64,000 nt of DNA from Pseudomonas rhizophila (lineage in GTDB: Bacteria; Pseudomonadota; Gammaproteobacteria; Pseudomonadales; Pseudomonadaceae), in the NCBI RefSeq assembly GCF_003033885.1, contig NZ_CP024081.1, positions 2,297,924 to 2,361,923 of the forward strand. Reading direction: 5' to 3'. The notes beneath the pieces were generated by a model. It was not told the DNA's origin. It made no database searches and worked only from the letters and a program-made list of their open reading frames with translations. A program made the position numbers and the translations under genes. Positions 33,490 through 43,066 of this stretch are shown here, piece after piece; positions within the stretch are counted from its first letter, which is position 1, and the number at the start of each line of letters is the position of its first letter.

Positions 33490-35394
33490 ATGAGCGTGGA
33501 AACTCAAAAGGAAACCCTGGGCTTCCAGACCGAGGTGAAGCAACTGCTGCACCTGATGATTCACTCGCTGTATTCGAATAAGGAAATTTTCCTTCGCGAG
33601 CTGATTTCGAACGCCTCTGACGCTGTCGACAAATTACGTTTCGAAGCCCTGTCCAAGCCAGAGTTGCTGGAAGGCGGCGCCGAACTGAAAATCCGCGTGA
33701 GCTTCGACAAGGACGCCAAGACCGTCACCCTCGAAGACAACGGCATCGGCATGAGCCGCGAAGAGGTGATCACTCACCTGGGCACCATCGCCAAGTCCGG
33801 CACCGCCGATTTCATGAAGAACCTCTCCGGCGACCAGAAAAAAGACTCCCACCTCATCGGCCAGTTCGGTGTCGGTTTCTATTCCGCGTTCATCGTCGCT
33901 GATCAGGTCGAAGTGTTCAGCCGCCGTGCCGGCCTCGCTGCGAGCGAAGGTGTGCATTGGTCGTCCAAGGGCGAGGGCGAGTTTGAAGTCGCCACCGTCG
34001 ACAAGGCTGATCGCGGTACCCGCATTGTGCTGCACCTCAAGTCCGGTGAAGACGAGTTCGCCGATGGCTGGCGCCTGCGCAACATCATCAAGAAGTACTC
34101 CGACCATATCGCGTTGCCGATCGAGCTGCCGAAGGAAGTCGCCGCTGCCGAAGGCGAAGAAAAGCCCGAAGTGGAATGGGAAACCGTCAACCGCGCCAGT
34201 GCCCTGTGGACCCGTCCGCGCACTGAGGTGAAGGACGAGGAATACCAGGAGTTCTACAAGCACGTTGCACATGATTACGAGAACCCGCTGAGCTGGAGCC
34301 ACAACAAGGTCGAAGGCAAGCTGGAGTACAACTCACTGTTGTACGTGCCGGCCCGTGCGCCGTTCGACCTGTACCAGCGCGAAGCACCACGCGGCTTGAA
34401 GCTTTACGTGCAGCGTGTATTCGTGATGGACCAGGCCGAATCGTTCCTGCCGTTGTACCTGCGTTTCATCAAGGGCGTGGTCGATTCCAATGACCTGTCC
34501 CTTAACGTTTCGCGGGAAATCCTGCAGAAAGACCCGATCATTGACTCCATGAAGTCGGCGCTGACCAAGCGTGTTCTGGACATGCTGGAAAAACTGGCGA
34601 AAAACGAGCCCGAGCAGTACAAGAGCTTCTGGAAGAACTTCGGCCAGGTGATGAAGGAAGGCCCTGCCGAGGACTTCGCGAACAAAGAAAAAATCGCTGG
34701 CCTGCTGCGCTTTGCTTCGACCCAGGGTGATGATGGCGAACAGATCGTTGGCCTGGCCGATTACCTGGCCCGCGCCAAGGAAGGTCAGGACAAGATCTAC
34801 TACCTGACCGGTGAAACTTATGCACAGGTCAAGAACAGTCCGCACCTGGAAGTCTTCCGCAAGAAAGGCATCGAAGTGCTGCTGCTGACCGACCGCATCG
34901 ACGAATGGCTGATGAGCTACCTCAGCGAGTTCGACGGCAAGAGCTTTGTCGACGTGGCCCGTGGTGATCTGGACCTGGGTAACCTGGACTCGGAAGAAGA
35001 CAAGAAAGCCGCCGAAGAAGTCGCCAAGAGCAAGGAAGGCCTGGTTGAGCGGATCAAGACTGCCCTGGGCGATGCCGTCAGCGAAGTGCGGGTTTCTCAC
35101 CGCCTGACGGACTCCCCGGCGATCCTGGCCATCGGTGAACAGGACCTGGGCCTGCAGATGCGGCAGATCCTTGAAGCCAGCGGCCAGAAAGTCCCGGACT
35201 CCAAGCCGATCTTCGAATTCAACCCGGCTCACCCGCTGGTGGATAAGCTCGACAACGAGCAGAGCGAAGAGCGCTTCGGCGACCTGTCGCACATCCTGTT
35301 CGATCAGGCCGCCCTGGCGGCGGGTGACAGCCTGAAGGACCCGGCGGCCTATGTGCGCCGCCTGAACAAGTTGTTGGTTGAACTGTCAGCTTAA
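33490..35394 (+). CDS. htpG: Molecular chaperone HtpG (Hsp90)
   Basis: Bacterial Hsp90, 634 residues. The ATP-binding N-domain shows [16 protein letters not shown] (about 31-46), LEDNGIGMS (about 77-85) and the later [11 protein letters not shown]; a middle domain and C-terminal dimerisation domain follow. The ATG at 33490 gives the usual family start [19 protein letters not shown] 33484 and TTG 33481 are close alternatives. A terminator follows directly. Heat-shock control is likely by analogy but I do not see a convincing sigma-32 promoter. Confidence 0.96.
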   Translation: MSVETQKETLGFQTEVKQLLHLMIHSLYSNKEIFLRELISNASDAVDKLRFEALSKPELLEGGAELKIRVSFDKDAKTVTLEDNGIGMSREEVITHLGTIAKSGTADFMKNLSGDQKKDSHLIGQFGVGFYSAFIVADQVEVFSRRAGLAASEGVHWSSKGEGEFEVATVDKADRGTRIVLHLKSGEDEFADGWRLRNIIKKYSDHIALPIELPKEVAAAEGEEKPEVEWETVNRASALWTRPRTEVKDEEYQEFYKHVAHDYENPLSWSHNKVEGKLEYNSLLYVPARAPFDLYQREAPRGLKLYVQRVFVMDQAESFLPLYLRFIKGVVDSNDLSLNVSREILQKDPIIDSMKSALTKRVLDMLEKLAKNEPEQYKSFWKNFGQVMKEGPAEDFANKEKIAGLLRFASTQGDDGEQIVGLADYLARAKEGQDKIYYLTGETYAQVKNSPHLEVFRKKGIEVLLLTDRIDEWLMSYLSEFDGKSFVDVARGDLDLGNLDSEEDKKAAEEVAKSKEGLVERIKTALGDAVSEVRVSHRLTDSPAILAIGEQDLGLQMRQILEASGQKVPDSKPIFEFNPAHPLVDKLDNEQSEERFGDLSHILFDQAALAAGDSLKDPAAYVRRLNKLLVELSA

Positions 35395-35404
35395 TCAAGT
35401 GCAG

Positions 35405-35431
35405 GAAAAACCCGCTTCGGCGGGTTTTTTC
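35405..35431 (+). terminator. Terminator after htpG
   Basis: AAAAACCCGC-TTCG-GCGGGTTTTTT, a stable tetraloop hairpin with a T-run, ten bases after the htpG stop. Confidence 0.93.
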
Positions 35432-35464
35432 ATTTCTGGTGTTCCGTTTCAAGAGGAGTCCGTC

Positions 35465-36193
35465 ATGAGTCAGGTTACGGTTAGTTCGCTGGAGTATCAG
35501 ATCGATGGTCGAACCTATGAGGGCCGCCTGGCCTTCGACGTTAGCCAGCAGGGCTCGCGCCCGGGTTTGCTGATGGCGCCCAATTGGATGGGCGTAGGGG
35601 CGGGGGCCGAGGAAATCGCCAGGTCGGTGGCGGCCAACGGCTATGTTGTGTTGATCGCCGATCTTTACGGCCAGGACGTGCGCCCGACCAATGCCGATGA
35701 AGCCGGGGCTGCGATGATGCCGCTCAAGAATGATCGTGCCTTGTTGCGCAAGCGCATGCAGGCGGCATTCGAGCAACTGCAAAGTCAGGGTGAGGCGCAG
35801 GTCGATGCGTCGAGACTTGCTACGTTCGGTTTCTGCTTTGGCGGCTGCTGCTCCCTGGAGCTAGCACGCACAGGCGCACCGTTGAAGGCCGCTATTTCGT
35901 TCCATGGCACCCTGGACACACCCAATCCGGCGGATGCGCAGAACATCAAGGGGGCGGTGCTGGTCATGCATGGCGCCTCGGACCCATTGGTGCCCAAGGA
36001 GCAACTGCCGGCTTTCGAAGACGAAATGAACGCAGCCGGGGTGGATTGGCAACTGCTGAGCTACGGTGGTGCGGTGCATTCGTTCACCGATCCACAGGCC
36101 AATGTCCCGGGCAAGATGATGTACGACGCCAAGGTTGCCGCACGGGCGTTCCGGTCGATGCATAATTTGCTGGATGAAGTGCTCAGGGGCTGA
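35465..36193 (+). CDS. Dienelactone hydrolase family protein
   Basis: Alpha/beta-hydrolase of 242 residues. The nucleophile elbow GFCFGGCC has Cys in place of Ser, as in dienelactone hydrolases; the acid is likely Asp in HGASDPLVP and the base His in GGAVHSF. Such enzymes open lactone rings in aromatic catabolism, but chromosomal copies like this often have other substrates. The ATG at 35465 matches the family start; an earlier in-frame start overlaps the htpG terminator. It is monocistronic. Confidence 0.88.
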   Translation: MSQVTVSSLEYQIDGRTYEGRLAFDVSQQGSRPGLLMAPNWMGVGAGAEEIARSVAANGYVVLIADLYGQDVRPTNADEAGAAMMPLKNDRALLRKRMQAAFEQLQSQGEAQVDASRLATFGFCFGGCCSLELARTGAPLKAAISFHGTLDTPNPADAQNIKGAVLVMHGASDPLVPKEQLPAFEDEMNAAGVDWQLLSYGGAVHSFTDPQANVPGKMMYDAKVAARAFRSMHNLLDEVLRG

Positions 36194-36236
36194 GATCGGG
36201 CCTGGTGCTGAATAGGCTGTCGCCTGCCAGACTGCT

Positions 36237-36328
36237 ATCGCGAGCAGGCTCGCTCCCACATTTGACCGAGGTGTTCGCGCCATTTGCGAATGGCAACGAT
36301 CCAGTGTGGGAGCGAGCCTGCTCGCGAT
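36237..36328. repeat. REP pair, tail-to-tail
   Basis: ATCGCGAGC...CTCCCAC at 36237 and GTGGGAGC...GCTCGCGAT ending at 36328, between converging genes. Confidence 0.88.
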
Positions 36329-36353
36329 GGCGGCCTGTCAGACACCGCTGAAT

Positions 36354-37214
36354 TCAGGGCAATTCGATCCGCTCACTTTCCCCCGGCACGGTCGGCCAGT
36401 CCCCGGCCGCCCAACGCCGGCGGGCTTCGTCTATTCGCGCCGGATCGCTGGAGACGAAATTCCAGTTGATCCGACGTGGCCCATCCAGCGGCGCGCCGCC
36501 GAACAGCACCGCATGGCAGTCGCTGTCGGCGAACAGTGTCATTTGTTCCCCGGCCGGGAGCACCACCAACGAGTGGGGCTCCAGCGGTTCACCGTCCAGC
36601 TGCGCCTCGCCGCTGAGCACATACAGTGCCCGCTCTTCATGCTCGGTGGGAATCAGCAGGGTCGTTGCGGTTTGCAGGTTCAGTTCGGCGTACAGGGTCG
36701 GGGACAGCGTCGGCACCGGTGATTCCAGGCAAAAACCCGACCCGGCGATCATCCGGATCTTTACCCCCAGGTTATCGCTGACCGGCAGGGTGTGCGCCGG
36801 ATGATGGCTGTAGTGTCCAGGCCCCTGTTCGTGGGATTGGGGCGAGGCCAACCAGACTTGCAAGCCGTGCATGACGAAGTCGCTGCCCAGCAGTGATTCG
36901 GGCGTGCGCTCGACATGGGCGATGGCGCTGCCCGCGGTCATCCAGCTGACGTCCCCGGCGTCCACCACTTGATCGGAGCCAAGGCTGTCCTTGTGCTGGA
37001 GCTGCCCTTCGAACAGATAGGTGAGGGTCGACAACCCGATATGGGGATGCTGACGAATGTTCATGCCTTGACCGGCCTTGTAGGAGGTTTGCAGCATGTG
37101 GTCGAAAAAAACGAACGGTCCGACGCTGCGACACTTGGCGGACGGCAGCGGGCGAAGAATCGGCTGGCCTTCCACATCTTCTGCGCGTGGGCGAATGGTC
37201 AGGGGCGTGATCAT
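36354..37214 (-). CDS. Pirin family protein
   Basis: Bicupin protein of 286 residues. The N-terminal cupin keeps the pirin metal ligands: His56 and His58 in MNIRQHPHIGLSTLTYLFEG, and His100 and Glu102 in AIAHVERTPE. Bacterial pirins have been reported as quercetin dioxygenases or as regulators of central metabolism; the role here is unknown. The ATG at 37214 is preferred because it gives the family start (MITPLTIRPRAED) and a GGA site; an extension to 37400 is not supported. It diverges from the amidohydrolase gene. Confidence 0.9.
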   Translation of the reverse strand: MITPLTIRPRAEDVEGQPILRPLPSAKCRSVGPFVFFDHMLQTSYKAGQGMNIRQHPHIGLSTLTYLFEGQLQHKDSLGSDQVVDAGDVSWMTAGSAIAHVERTPESLLGSDFVMHGLQVWLASPQSHEQGPGHYSHHPAHTLPVSDNLGVKIRMIAGSGFCLESPVPTLSPTLYAELNLQTATTLLIPTEHEERALYVLSGEAQLDGEPLEPHSLVVLPAGEQMTLFADSDCHAVLFGGAPLDGPRRINWNFVSSDPARIDEARRRWAAGDWPTVPGESERIELP

Positions 37215-37341
37215 GATGTCTTCCAGGTTGAGCAACGGATGGGCAAAGCATAACCCGCCGTGGCAACTGACGGCACATGCGCCGTGAACCCGGACGCGAC
37301 GGTCGGGGTCTATCCTGTTCATAACTTTCTGGAGTCCGCCC

Positions 37342-38358
37342 GTGCCCATGACCCGTCTGATCTTCGCCTGGCTGCTGGCCGTTTCGAGCAGTGGCGTCAT
37401 GGCCCGCGAATATGCCTACAGCGATGCACACCTGCATTACGTCGATTTCTTTCAGGAAACCGCCGGCATGCCCGAGTTACTGAAGGCGATGGCCGACAAT
37501 CGCATCGAGCATGTGATGATTTCAGGCATACCGGTGGCCAAGAAATGGCATGAGGATGAGCCCAAGCGCCCGCGTTACTACGCCGGTGACGATGCGGACG
37601 CCTATTGGTACAGCGCCACCGATGTAATTGTCGCGGCGGCGGTGAGCAAGTTGACCGCTGAACAACGCCAGCACTTTCATCCTTTTTTGTCCGGTTTCAA
37701 CCCCAACGACAAAAACTCCGCCATGCACATCCAGCGCATGCTCGATCTGTATCCGGGTTTGTGGCAAGGCATTGGTGAGGTGTTCACCCGCCATGACGAC
37801 CTGACGGCACTGACGTCGGGGGACACCCCGCGGGCCAACAACGAGGCCATGACGCGGATCTATCACCTGGCGGCGGAGAACGATCTGCCGGTGCTGCTGC
37901 ACTCCAACATCACCTCCAAGCGTGAGAAAAACGCGCTGTATTTGCCGGAAATTGAAGAGCCGTTGCGCAACCATCCCCACACGCGGTTCATTTGGGCCCA
38001 TGCCGGCACCAGCATGGAGATCCATCGTCACCAGACGCGGCTGGATTTTCTGTTGCCGACACTGACCCGGATGCTGGAGACCTATCCGAACCTGTACATC
38101 GACCTGTCCTGGAGCGTGCTCACGCCTTACCTGCTGGACGAGGCGGGCAAACCCCGCGAGGCGTGGCTCAAGCTGGTGGAGCGCTTCCCGGAGCGTTTTA
38201 TGTTGGGGTCGGATGTAGTGGGGCGTTTCGACAATGTCGGTAAGGAATTACGCAGCTTCGATCCGTTCCTGGATGCGTTGCCGGAAGAGGTGGCGAAGAA
38301 CGTAGCTCGGGATAATTTCCTGGCGGTGTTGTGTGGGAGCAAGGCTTGCCCGCGATGA
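37342..38358 (+). CDS. Periplasmic amidohydrolase-2 family protein, C-terminus formed by a REP
   Basis: TIM-barrel amidohydrolase of 338 residues with a signal peptide (about 1-21, ending VMA). The metal motif SDAHLHYVDF near 27, HSNITS in the middle, WAHAGTS near 221 and LGSDV near the end are the expected ligands. The GTG at 37342 has GGAG seven bases upstream; an ATG two codons later is the alternative. The reading frame runs into a REP element, whose bases encode the last residues CGSKACPR and the stop codon. Substrate unknown. Confidence 0.82.
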   Translation: MPMTRLIFAWLLAVSSSGVMAREYAYSDAHLHYVDFFQETAGMPELLKAMADNRIEHVMISGIPVAKKWHEDEPKRPRYYAGDDADAYWYSATDVIVAAAVSKLTAEQRQHFHPFLSGFNPNDKNSAMHIQRMLDLYPGLWQGIGEVFTRHDDLTALTSGDTPRANNEAMTRIYHLAAENDLPVLLHSNITSKREKNALYLPEIEEPLRNHPHTRFIWAHAGTSMEIHRHQTRLDFLLPTLTRMLETYPNLYIDLSWSVLTPYLLDEAGKPREAWLKLVERFPERFMLGSDVVGRFDNVGKELRSFDPFLDALPEEVAKNVARDNFLAVLCGSKACPR

Positions 38359-38415
38359 AGGTATTGCAATTTCGCAATTGAGGGCGCCTGCAGCGCGAGC
38401 AAGCTTTGCTCCCAC
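38333..38415. repeat. REPIN overlapping the end of the amidohydrolase gene
   Basis: Arm GTGGGAGCAAGGCTTGCCCG starts inside the coding region; the inverted arm ends at 38415 with TTTGCTCCCAC. Confidence 0.85.
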
Positions 38416-38509
38416 AGAAGCTCTCAGTGCACAAGGTGACCATCGCCTTGTCATCAGCCTGTCACCGCCGCGTCATACCCTCGCGCTCATCACAATCAAG
38501 GAGCGCACT

Positions 38510-38974
38510 ATGCACCTCACCCGTTCAAGCGCACTGGTCGCGCTGTTGTCGGTCTGCGGCCTGGCCCAGGCGGAAGTCCGTGTCGAAGGCCCGGTGGAGT
38601 ACGGTATCTTCGAAGGGCCCCAAGCCGAACTGCAATCAGGGGAGCGGGTTCTGCGCCGCAGCAACGAGCAGATCCGGCAGACTGAAAGTGTACCGGCCAA
38701 GCTGGGCACCAAGTTCGGTCTGCGCTACCGCTTGGCGGACAAGGTGGCTGACGACCAGCCATTGACCTTGTTGTATTTCACCCCAGGCATTCGCACCCCC
38801 GATGGCGTGCGCCACGATAAATTCGAAGTCACCCAGAAACTGGTGCCCGGTGCACCGCAGGATGTGATGGCCTACGAGTTCACCGAAAGCCACGAAGTGG
38901 TGCCGGGGGAGTGGCGGTTCATGGTGTTCCAGGGCGATCGATTGCTGGCGCAGCAACGGTTTGTCGTGCGCTGA
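38510..38974 (+). CDS. DUF3859 secreted protein
   Basis: Predicted periplasmic protein of 154 residues. A signal peptide (MHLTRSSALVALLSVCGLAQA) precedes a single beta-rich domain: VRVEGPVEYGIFEGPQAELQ, then TKFGLRYRLAD and GEWRFMVFQGDRLLAQQRF at the end, the pattern of DUF3859. No function is known. An AAGGAG site supports the ATG at 38510. REP pairs flank the gene on both sides. Confidence 0.85.
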   Translation: MHLTRSSALVALLSVCGLAQAEVRVEGPVEYGIFEGPQAELQSGERVLRRSNEQIRQTESVPAKLGTKFGLRYRLADKVADDQPLTLLYFTPGIRTPDGVRHDKFEVTQKLVPGAPQDVMAYEFTESHEVVPGEWRFMVFQGDRLLAQQRFVVR

Positions 38975-38978
38975 ATCT

Positions 38979-39066
38979 GTGAGAGCGAGCCTGCTCGCGA
39001 TAGCAATCTGTCAGCCAACATAGATGTTGAATGTCAGGGCCTCATCGCGAGCAGGCTCGCTCCCAC
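38979..39066. repeat. REPIN
   Basis: Inverted REP arms at 38979-39001 (one mismatch, GTGAGAGC) and ending 39066, between DUF3859 and the fabB terminator. Confidence 0.85.
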
Positions 39067-39105
39067 AAGGGAATTATCCACAGGGAATGTGGTGTGCAGA
39101 GCAGA

Positions 39106-39140
39106 CAAAAAAAACGCCCCGAACCAGTCGGGGCGTTTTT
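39106..39140. terminator. Terminator of the fabAB operon
   Basis: ACGCCCCGA-ACCAG-TCGGGGCGT stem with long A and T runs. On the minus strand it follows fabB. Confidence 0.92.
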
Positions 39141-39162
39141 GTGTGTGGCGTTGCGGCGGGGC

Positions 39163-40383
39163 TTACTTGCCCTGCCAGCGCTTCAATACCAGGGTGGCGT
39201 TGGTGCCGCCGAAGCCGAAGCTGTTGCTCATCACGGTGTCGATCTTGGCGTCTTCGCGAGTCTTGGTCAGGATCGGCAGGTCGGCCACTTCCGGGTCCAG
39301 TTCGTCGATGTTGGCCGAGCCGGCGATGAAGTTGCCTTCCATCATCAACATGCAGTAGATCGCTTCGTGAACGCCCGCGGCGCCCAGGGAGTGACCCGAC
39401 AGGCTCTTGGTGGAGCTGATGGCCGGGGCGTTGGCACCGAACACTTCGCGCACGCCTTTCATTTCCGCAACGTCACCGACCGGGGTCGAAGTGCCGTGGG
39501 TGTTCAGGTAGTCGATGGGCGTGTCGACGGTGGACATGGCCATCTGCATGCAGCGGATGGCGCCTTCGCCGCTTGGGGCGACCATGTCATAGCCATCGGA
39601 AGTGGCGCCGTAGCCGACGATTTCCGCGTAGATTTTCGCGCCACGGGCCAGAGCGTGTTCCAGCTCCTCGACCACCACCATGCCGCCGCCGCCAGCGATG
39701 ACGAAGCCGTCACGGTCGGCATCGTAGGCGCGGGAAGCTTTTTCCGGGGTGTCGTTGCGCTTGCTGGACAGGGCGCCCATGGCGTCGAACAGGAACGACT
39801 GGCTCCAGTGTTCTTCTTCACCACCGCCGGCGAACACGACGTCCTGCTTGCCCATCTGGATTTGCTCCATGGCGTTGCCGATGCAGTGCGCACTGGTGGC
39901 GCAGGCAGAGGCGATGGAGTAGTTCAGGCCCTTGATCTTGAACGGCGTGGCCAGGCAGGCGGAAACGGTGCTGCTCATGGTCCGAGTGACGCGGTACGGG
40001 CCGACGCGCTTGACGCCTTTTTCGCGCAGGATGTCCAGCGCTTCCATCTGGTTCAAGGTCGAGGCACCACCGGAACCGGCGATCAGGCCGGTGCGCGGGT
40101 TGGACACCTGCTCTTCGGTCAGGCCGGAGTCAGCGATGGCGTCCTTCATGGCCAGGTAGGCGTAAGCCGCCGCATGGCCGACGAAACGGTAGATCTTGCG
40201 ATCGATCAGCTCTTCGAGGGGAAGGTCAATGGAGCCGGAAACCTGGCTACGCAGACCCATTTCGGCATATTCCGGATTGAACCGGATGCCAGGGCGACTT
40301 GCACGCAGGTTAGCGGAGACGGTCTCTTTGTCATTGCCCAGGCACGAAACGATGCCCAGACCAGTGATAACGACGCGGCGCAT
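39163..40383 (-). CDS. fabB: 3-oxoacyl-ACP synthase I
   Basis: Beta-ketoacyl-ACP synthase I, 406 residues, which elongates unsaturated and saturated acyl chains in fatty acid synthesis. The Cys-His-His catalytic triad is visible: Cys in [12 protein letters not shown] (about 163), His in [12 protein letters not shown] (about 298) and His in [15 protein letters not shown] (about 333). The C-terminal [14 protein letters not shown] is typical. It lies 11 bases after fabA on the same strand, the standard fabA-fabB operon of gammaproteobacteria that makes unsaturated fatty acids. Confidence 0.96.
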   Translation of the reverse strand: MRRVVITGLGIVSCLGNDKETVSANLRASRPGIRFNPEYAEMGLRSQVSGSIDLPLEELIDRKIYRFVGHAAAYAYLAMKDAIADSGLTEEQVSNPRTGLIAGSGGASTLNQMEALDILREKGVKRVGPYRVTRTMSSTVSACLATPFKIKGLNYSIASACATSAHCIGNAMEQIQMGKQDVVFAGGGEEEHWSQSFLFDAMGALSSKRNDTPEKASRAYDADRDGFVIAGGGGMVVVEELEHALARGAKIYAEIVGYGATSDGYDMVAPSGEGAIRCMQMAMSTVDTPIDYLNTHGTSTPVGDVAEMKGVREVFGANAPAISSTKSLSGHSLGAAGVHEAIYCMLMMEGNFIAGSANIDELDPEVADLPILTKTREDAKIDTVMSNSFGFGGTNATLVLKRWQGK

Positions 40384-40394
40384 GCGGATAACCC

Positions 40395-40910
40395 TTAGAA
40401 GTTGTCAGTGGAGGTGAAAACGCCGACCCGAAGGCCTTCGGCGGTGTAGATCTCGCGACCATCCACAGCCACTGAACCATCGGCAATGGCCATGTTCAGC
40501 TTGCCCTTGAGGACGCGTTTGATATGAATGTTATAGGTAATCTTCTTCGCGCTCGGCAGAACCTGACCGAAGAACTTCACTTCGCCCGAACCCAGGGCGC
40601 GACCGCGGCCCGGCAGGCCTTGCCAACCGAGGAAGAAACCGACCAATTGCCACATGGCATCCAGGCCCAGGCAGCCCGGCATCACCGGATCACCTTCGAA
40701 GTGGCAGGCGAAAAACCACAGGTCAGGAGTGATGTCCAGCTCGGCGACCAATTCACCTTTGCCGTACTTGCCACCCTCTTCGCTGATATGGGTGATGCGA
40801 TCCACCATCAGCATGTTCGGGGCGGGCAGTTGCGCGTTACCTGGGCCGAACAGCTCACCGCGACTGCAGCGCAGCAGGTCTTCCCGAGTAAAGGCGTTTT
40901 GTTTGGTCAT
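40395..40910 (-). CDS. fabA: 3-hydroxydecanoyl-ACP dehydratase/isomerase
   Basis: FabA, 171 residues, hotdog-fold enzyme that dehydrates 3-hydroxydecanoyl-ACP and isomerises the product to cis-3-decenoyl-ACP, the branch point to unsaturated fatty acids. The catalytic His is in [23 protein letters not shown] (about 70) with the partner Asp 14 residues later. Length matches the family. It is the first gene of the fabA-fabB operon; the 250 bp upstream probably holds the promoter, but I cannot name a binding site with confidence. Confidence 0.96.
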   Translation of the reverse strand: MTKQNAFTREDLLRCSRGELFGPGNAQLPAPNMLMVDRITHISEEGGKYGKGELVAELDITPDLWFFACHFEGDPVMPGCLGLDAMWQLVGFFLGWQGLPGRGRALGSGEVKFFGQVLPSAKKITYNIHIKRVLKGKLNMAIADGSVAVDGREIYTAEGLRVGVFTSTDNF

Positions 40911-41158
40911 GCGAGCTCCTCAATAGTCCCATGCGGCAGGGTGGGGCAAATCTTCCCGGCCGATCGAAGCGTTCATGCCTCGAATCGACAGCCTACTCAT
41001 AGACTATTGCGTTGTAGTGAAAGTCACAGCACACGGGAAATGAATGTACACCTGTGCACTGAAATTTTTATTCAAGCCCCAATCGGGACTTGTTCGGGTG
41101 GTTAAGACTGCCGCACTTTCGCCTTTCACGCCAGTCGCAGATGGTCGAAACGCCTGCA

Positions 41159-43066
41159 CTAACGCACCCAGCGCTGCAGAATTTGCTGCAGGTCAGCTCT
41201 TTTGAACGGTTTGGCCAGGTAATCGTTCATGCCCGCCGCGAGACAGGCTTCGCGATCGCCCTGTAGCGCATTGGCCGTCAGAGCGATGATGGGCACCTCG
41301 CCGCAGCCAGGTAACTGGCGGATCTGTCGCGTGGCTTCGTAGCCATCGATGATGGGCAACCGGCAATCCATCAGAATCGCCTCGAAAATCAGACTTTCGG
41401 CACTGCGGATGGCTTGGGCGCCGTCGGCGGCGATGCTGACGGTGAAGCCCAGGCTGCGCAGCATGGCTTCGATCACGGTCTGGTTCACCGGATTGTCTTC
41501 TACCAGCAGCACGTTGCGGCCCTCGCCATGACCGCTGCCGATGCCGTCGGGGAGCTTTGGCGCCAGGGCTATCGGTGCCTTTTTCGACAGGGCCAGAGGG
41601 ATCTCCAGGGTAAACACCGACCCCTGGCCTTCTTCGCTCTGGGCGCGCAATGTGCCCCCCATGCGCTCAGCCAGGGTGCGGGCAATCGGCAGCCCCAGGC
41701 CGGTGCCACCGTAGCGCCGGGAAATCGAACTGTCGGCTTGCTGGAAGGCATCGAACATGCGCTCCAGGCTTTCGGTCGCGATCCCGATGCCACTGTCGCG
41801 CACCGTGCAGGTAAACCACAGGAGTTCGTGATCCAGTGCCTGCCACTGGCATTGCACGGTGACGCGGCCTTGTTCGGTGAATTTCAGGGCATTGCCGATC
41901 AGGTTGACCAGGATCTGCCGGATCCGCGTCGGGTCGCCTTGCACCTGCAAGGGCTGCATGTCATCAGGGATCAGCAGGTCCAGGCCCAGCTTGCGTTGCG
42001 CGGCGCTGTGCTGGAACGACTGGGCGCAACTGGCGACCAGCTCCGCCAGATTGAACGGGATGTGTTCCAGCTCCAGGGCCGAGCGTTCGATGCGCGAGAA
42101 GTCGAGGATGTCGTTGATGACTTTCAGCAGGTGCTCGGTGGATTCGCTGGCCAGCGCCGTGTACTCGAATTGCTCCTCCGTCATTTCGGTGGTTTCCAGC
42201 AGTTGCAGCATGCCCAGTACACCGTTCATGGGGGTGCGCAGTTCATGGCTCATCATCGCCAGGAATTCGGACTTGGCGCTGTTGGCCTTCTCCGCTTCTT
42301 CCCGGGTTTTGATCAGTTGCGCCATGGCCTGGTGCTGTTCACGGCTGGCTTGCTCGAGACCGTCGGCCAGATTGTTGATATGCCGCGACAAGGCCCCCAG
42401 TTCGGCATCGTCGACGATGGGCAGCGGCGTGCCGTAGTCGCCTTGCTGGATCGCCATGACTGCGTTGCCGATGTCGCGGATCGGCCGGGACAGGTTGGAC
42501 GCCAGGCGACGCGCCACCAGGAAGGTGAACAGCAGGGCGAACAGCGCCAGGATCGCGGCCTTGAGGAGGATTTCCTGCTGCCGCTGGCTGAAGGCGTCAC
42601 TGGACATGCCGACGATCACCCGGCCCAGGTAATCCTCATCGGGCGCCTCGATGGTCATGCTGTTGCCTTGCAGGAAATCATTGTTCAAGGCAATGCGCTG
42701 CAGGCGAACCGGCGCCTGGAAAACTTCGATCTGCTGGGAATGCTTGCGGCCTTGCGCGGGCTGCTCGACATACACCACAACCCGGTCCGTGCTGTCTTGA
42801 ACCTCCAGAAAACGCACATGAGGCGTGGCCAGGGTGGCGGTGAGCAGATTTTCCAGCACCTCGTTATTGCCCGATATCACCCCATATTCCGTGGCCGGGG
42901 CCAGCTGGTTGGCGATCAACTGCCCGGTATGGTTGAGTTCCTGGCGCAGGTCCTGGATTCGCACGAAGGTAAAGAAGCTGATCAACAGCACCGTCAGCAG
43001 CAAGGCCGGGCCGAGGGCGATAAGCTGGGTGCGGGTATTGATGTCCCAGCGGCGACGCAAGGTCAT
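41159..43066 (-). CDS. Hybrid sensor histidine kinase
   Basis: Inner-membrane kinase of 635 residues. Helix 1 (about 15-35), a periplasmic sensor (about 36-165), helix 2 (about 168-186) and a HAMP linker lead to the kinase core with His274 in LAMMSHELRTPMNGV and ATP-binding GTGLGLPIARTLAERMGG. A receiver with acceptor Asp567 (ILMDCRLPIIDGY) completes it. No Hpt domain or separate regulator is nearby. It overlaps the stop of a periplasmic binding protein (ATGA) and follows a TonB receptor, so the trio likely senses a compound taken up through the outer membrane. Confidence 0.9.
   Translation of the reverse strand: MTLRRRWDINTRTQLIALGPALLLTVLLISFFTFVRIQDLRQELNHTGQLIANQLAPATEYGVISGNNEVLENLLTATLATPHVRFLEVQDSTDRVVVYVEQPAQGRKHSQQIEVFQAPVRLQRIALNNDFLQGNSMTIEAPDEDYLGRVIVGMSSDAFSQRQQEILLKAAILALFALLFTFLVARRLASNLSRPIRDIGNAVMAIQQGDYGTPLPIVDDAELGALSRHINNLADGLEQASREQHQAMAQLIKTREEAEKANSAKSEFLAMMSHELRTPMNGVLGMLQLLETTEMTEEQFEYTALASESTEHLLKVINDILDFSRIERSALELEHIPFNLAELVASCAQSFQHSAAQRKLGLDLLIPDDMQPLQVQGDPTRIRQILVNLIGNALKFTEQGRVTVQCQWQALDHELLWFTCTVRDSGIGIATESLERMFDAFQQADSSISRRYGGTGLGLPIARTLAERMGGTLRAQSEEGQGSVFTLEIPLALSKKAPIALAPKLPDGIGSGHGEGRNVLLVEDNPVNQTVIEAMLRSLGFTVSIAADGAQAIRSAESLIFEAILMDCRLPIIDGYEATRQIRQLPGCGEVPIIALTANALQGDREACLAAGMNDYLAKPFKRADLQQILQRWVR

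Noticed and set aside
40911..41100. DesT/FabR-like operator before fabA
   Set aside because: Only an AGCGTTCA half-like word near 40972 is seen, with no inverted partner.
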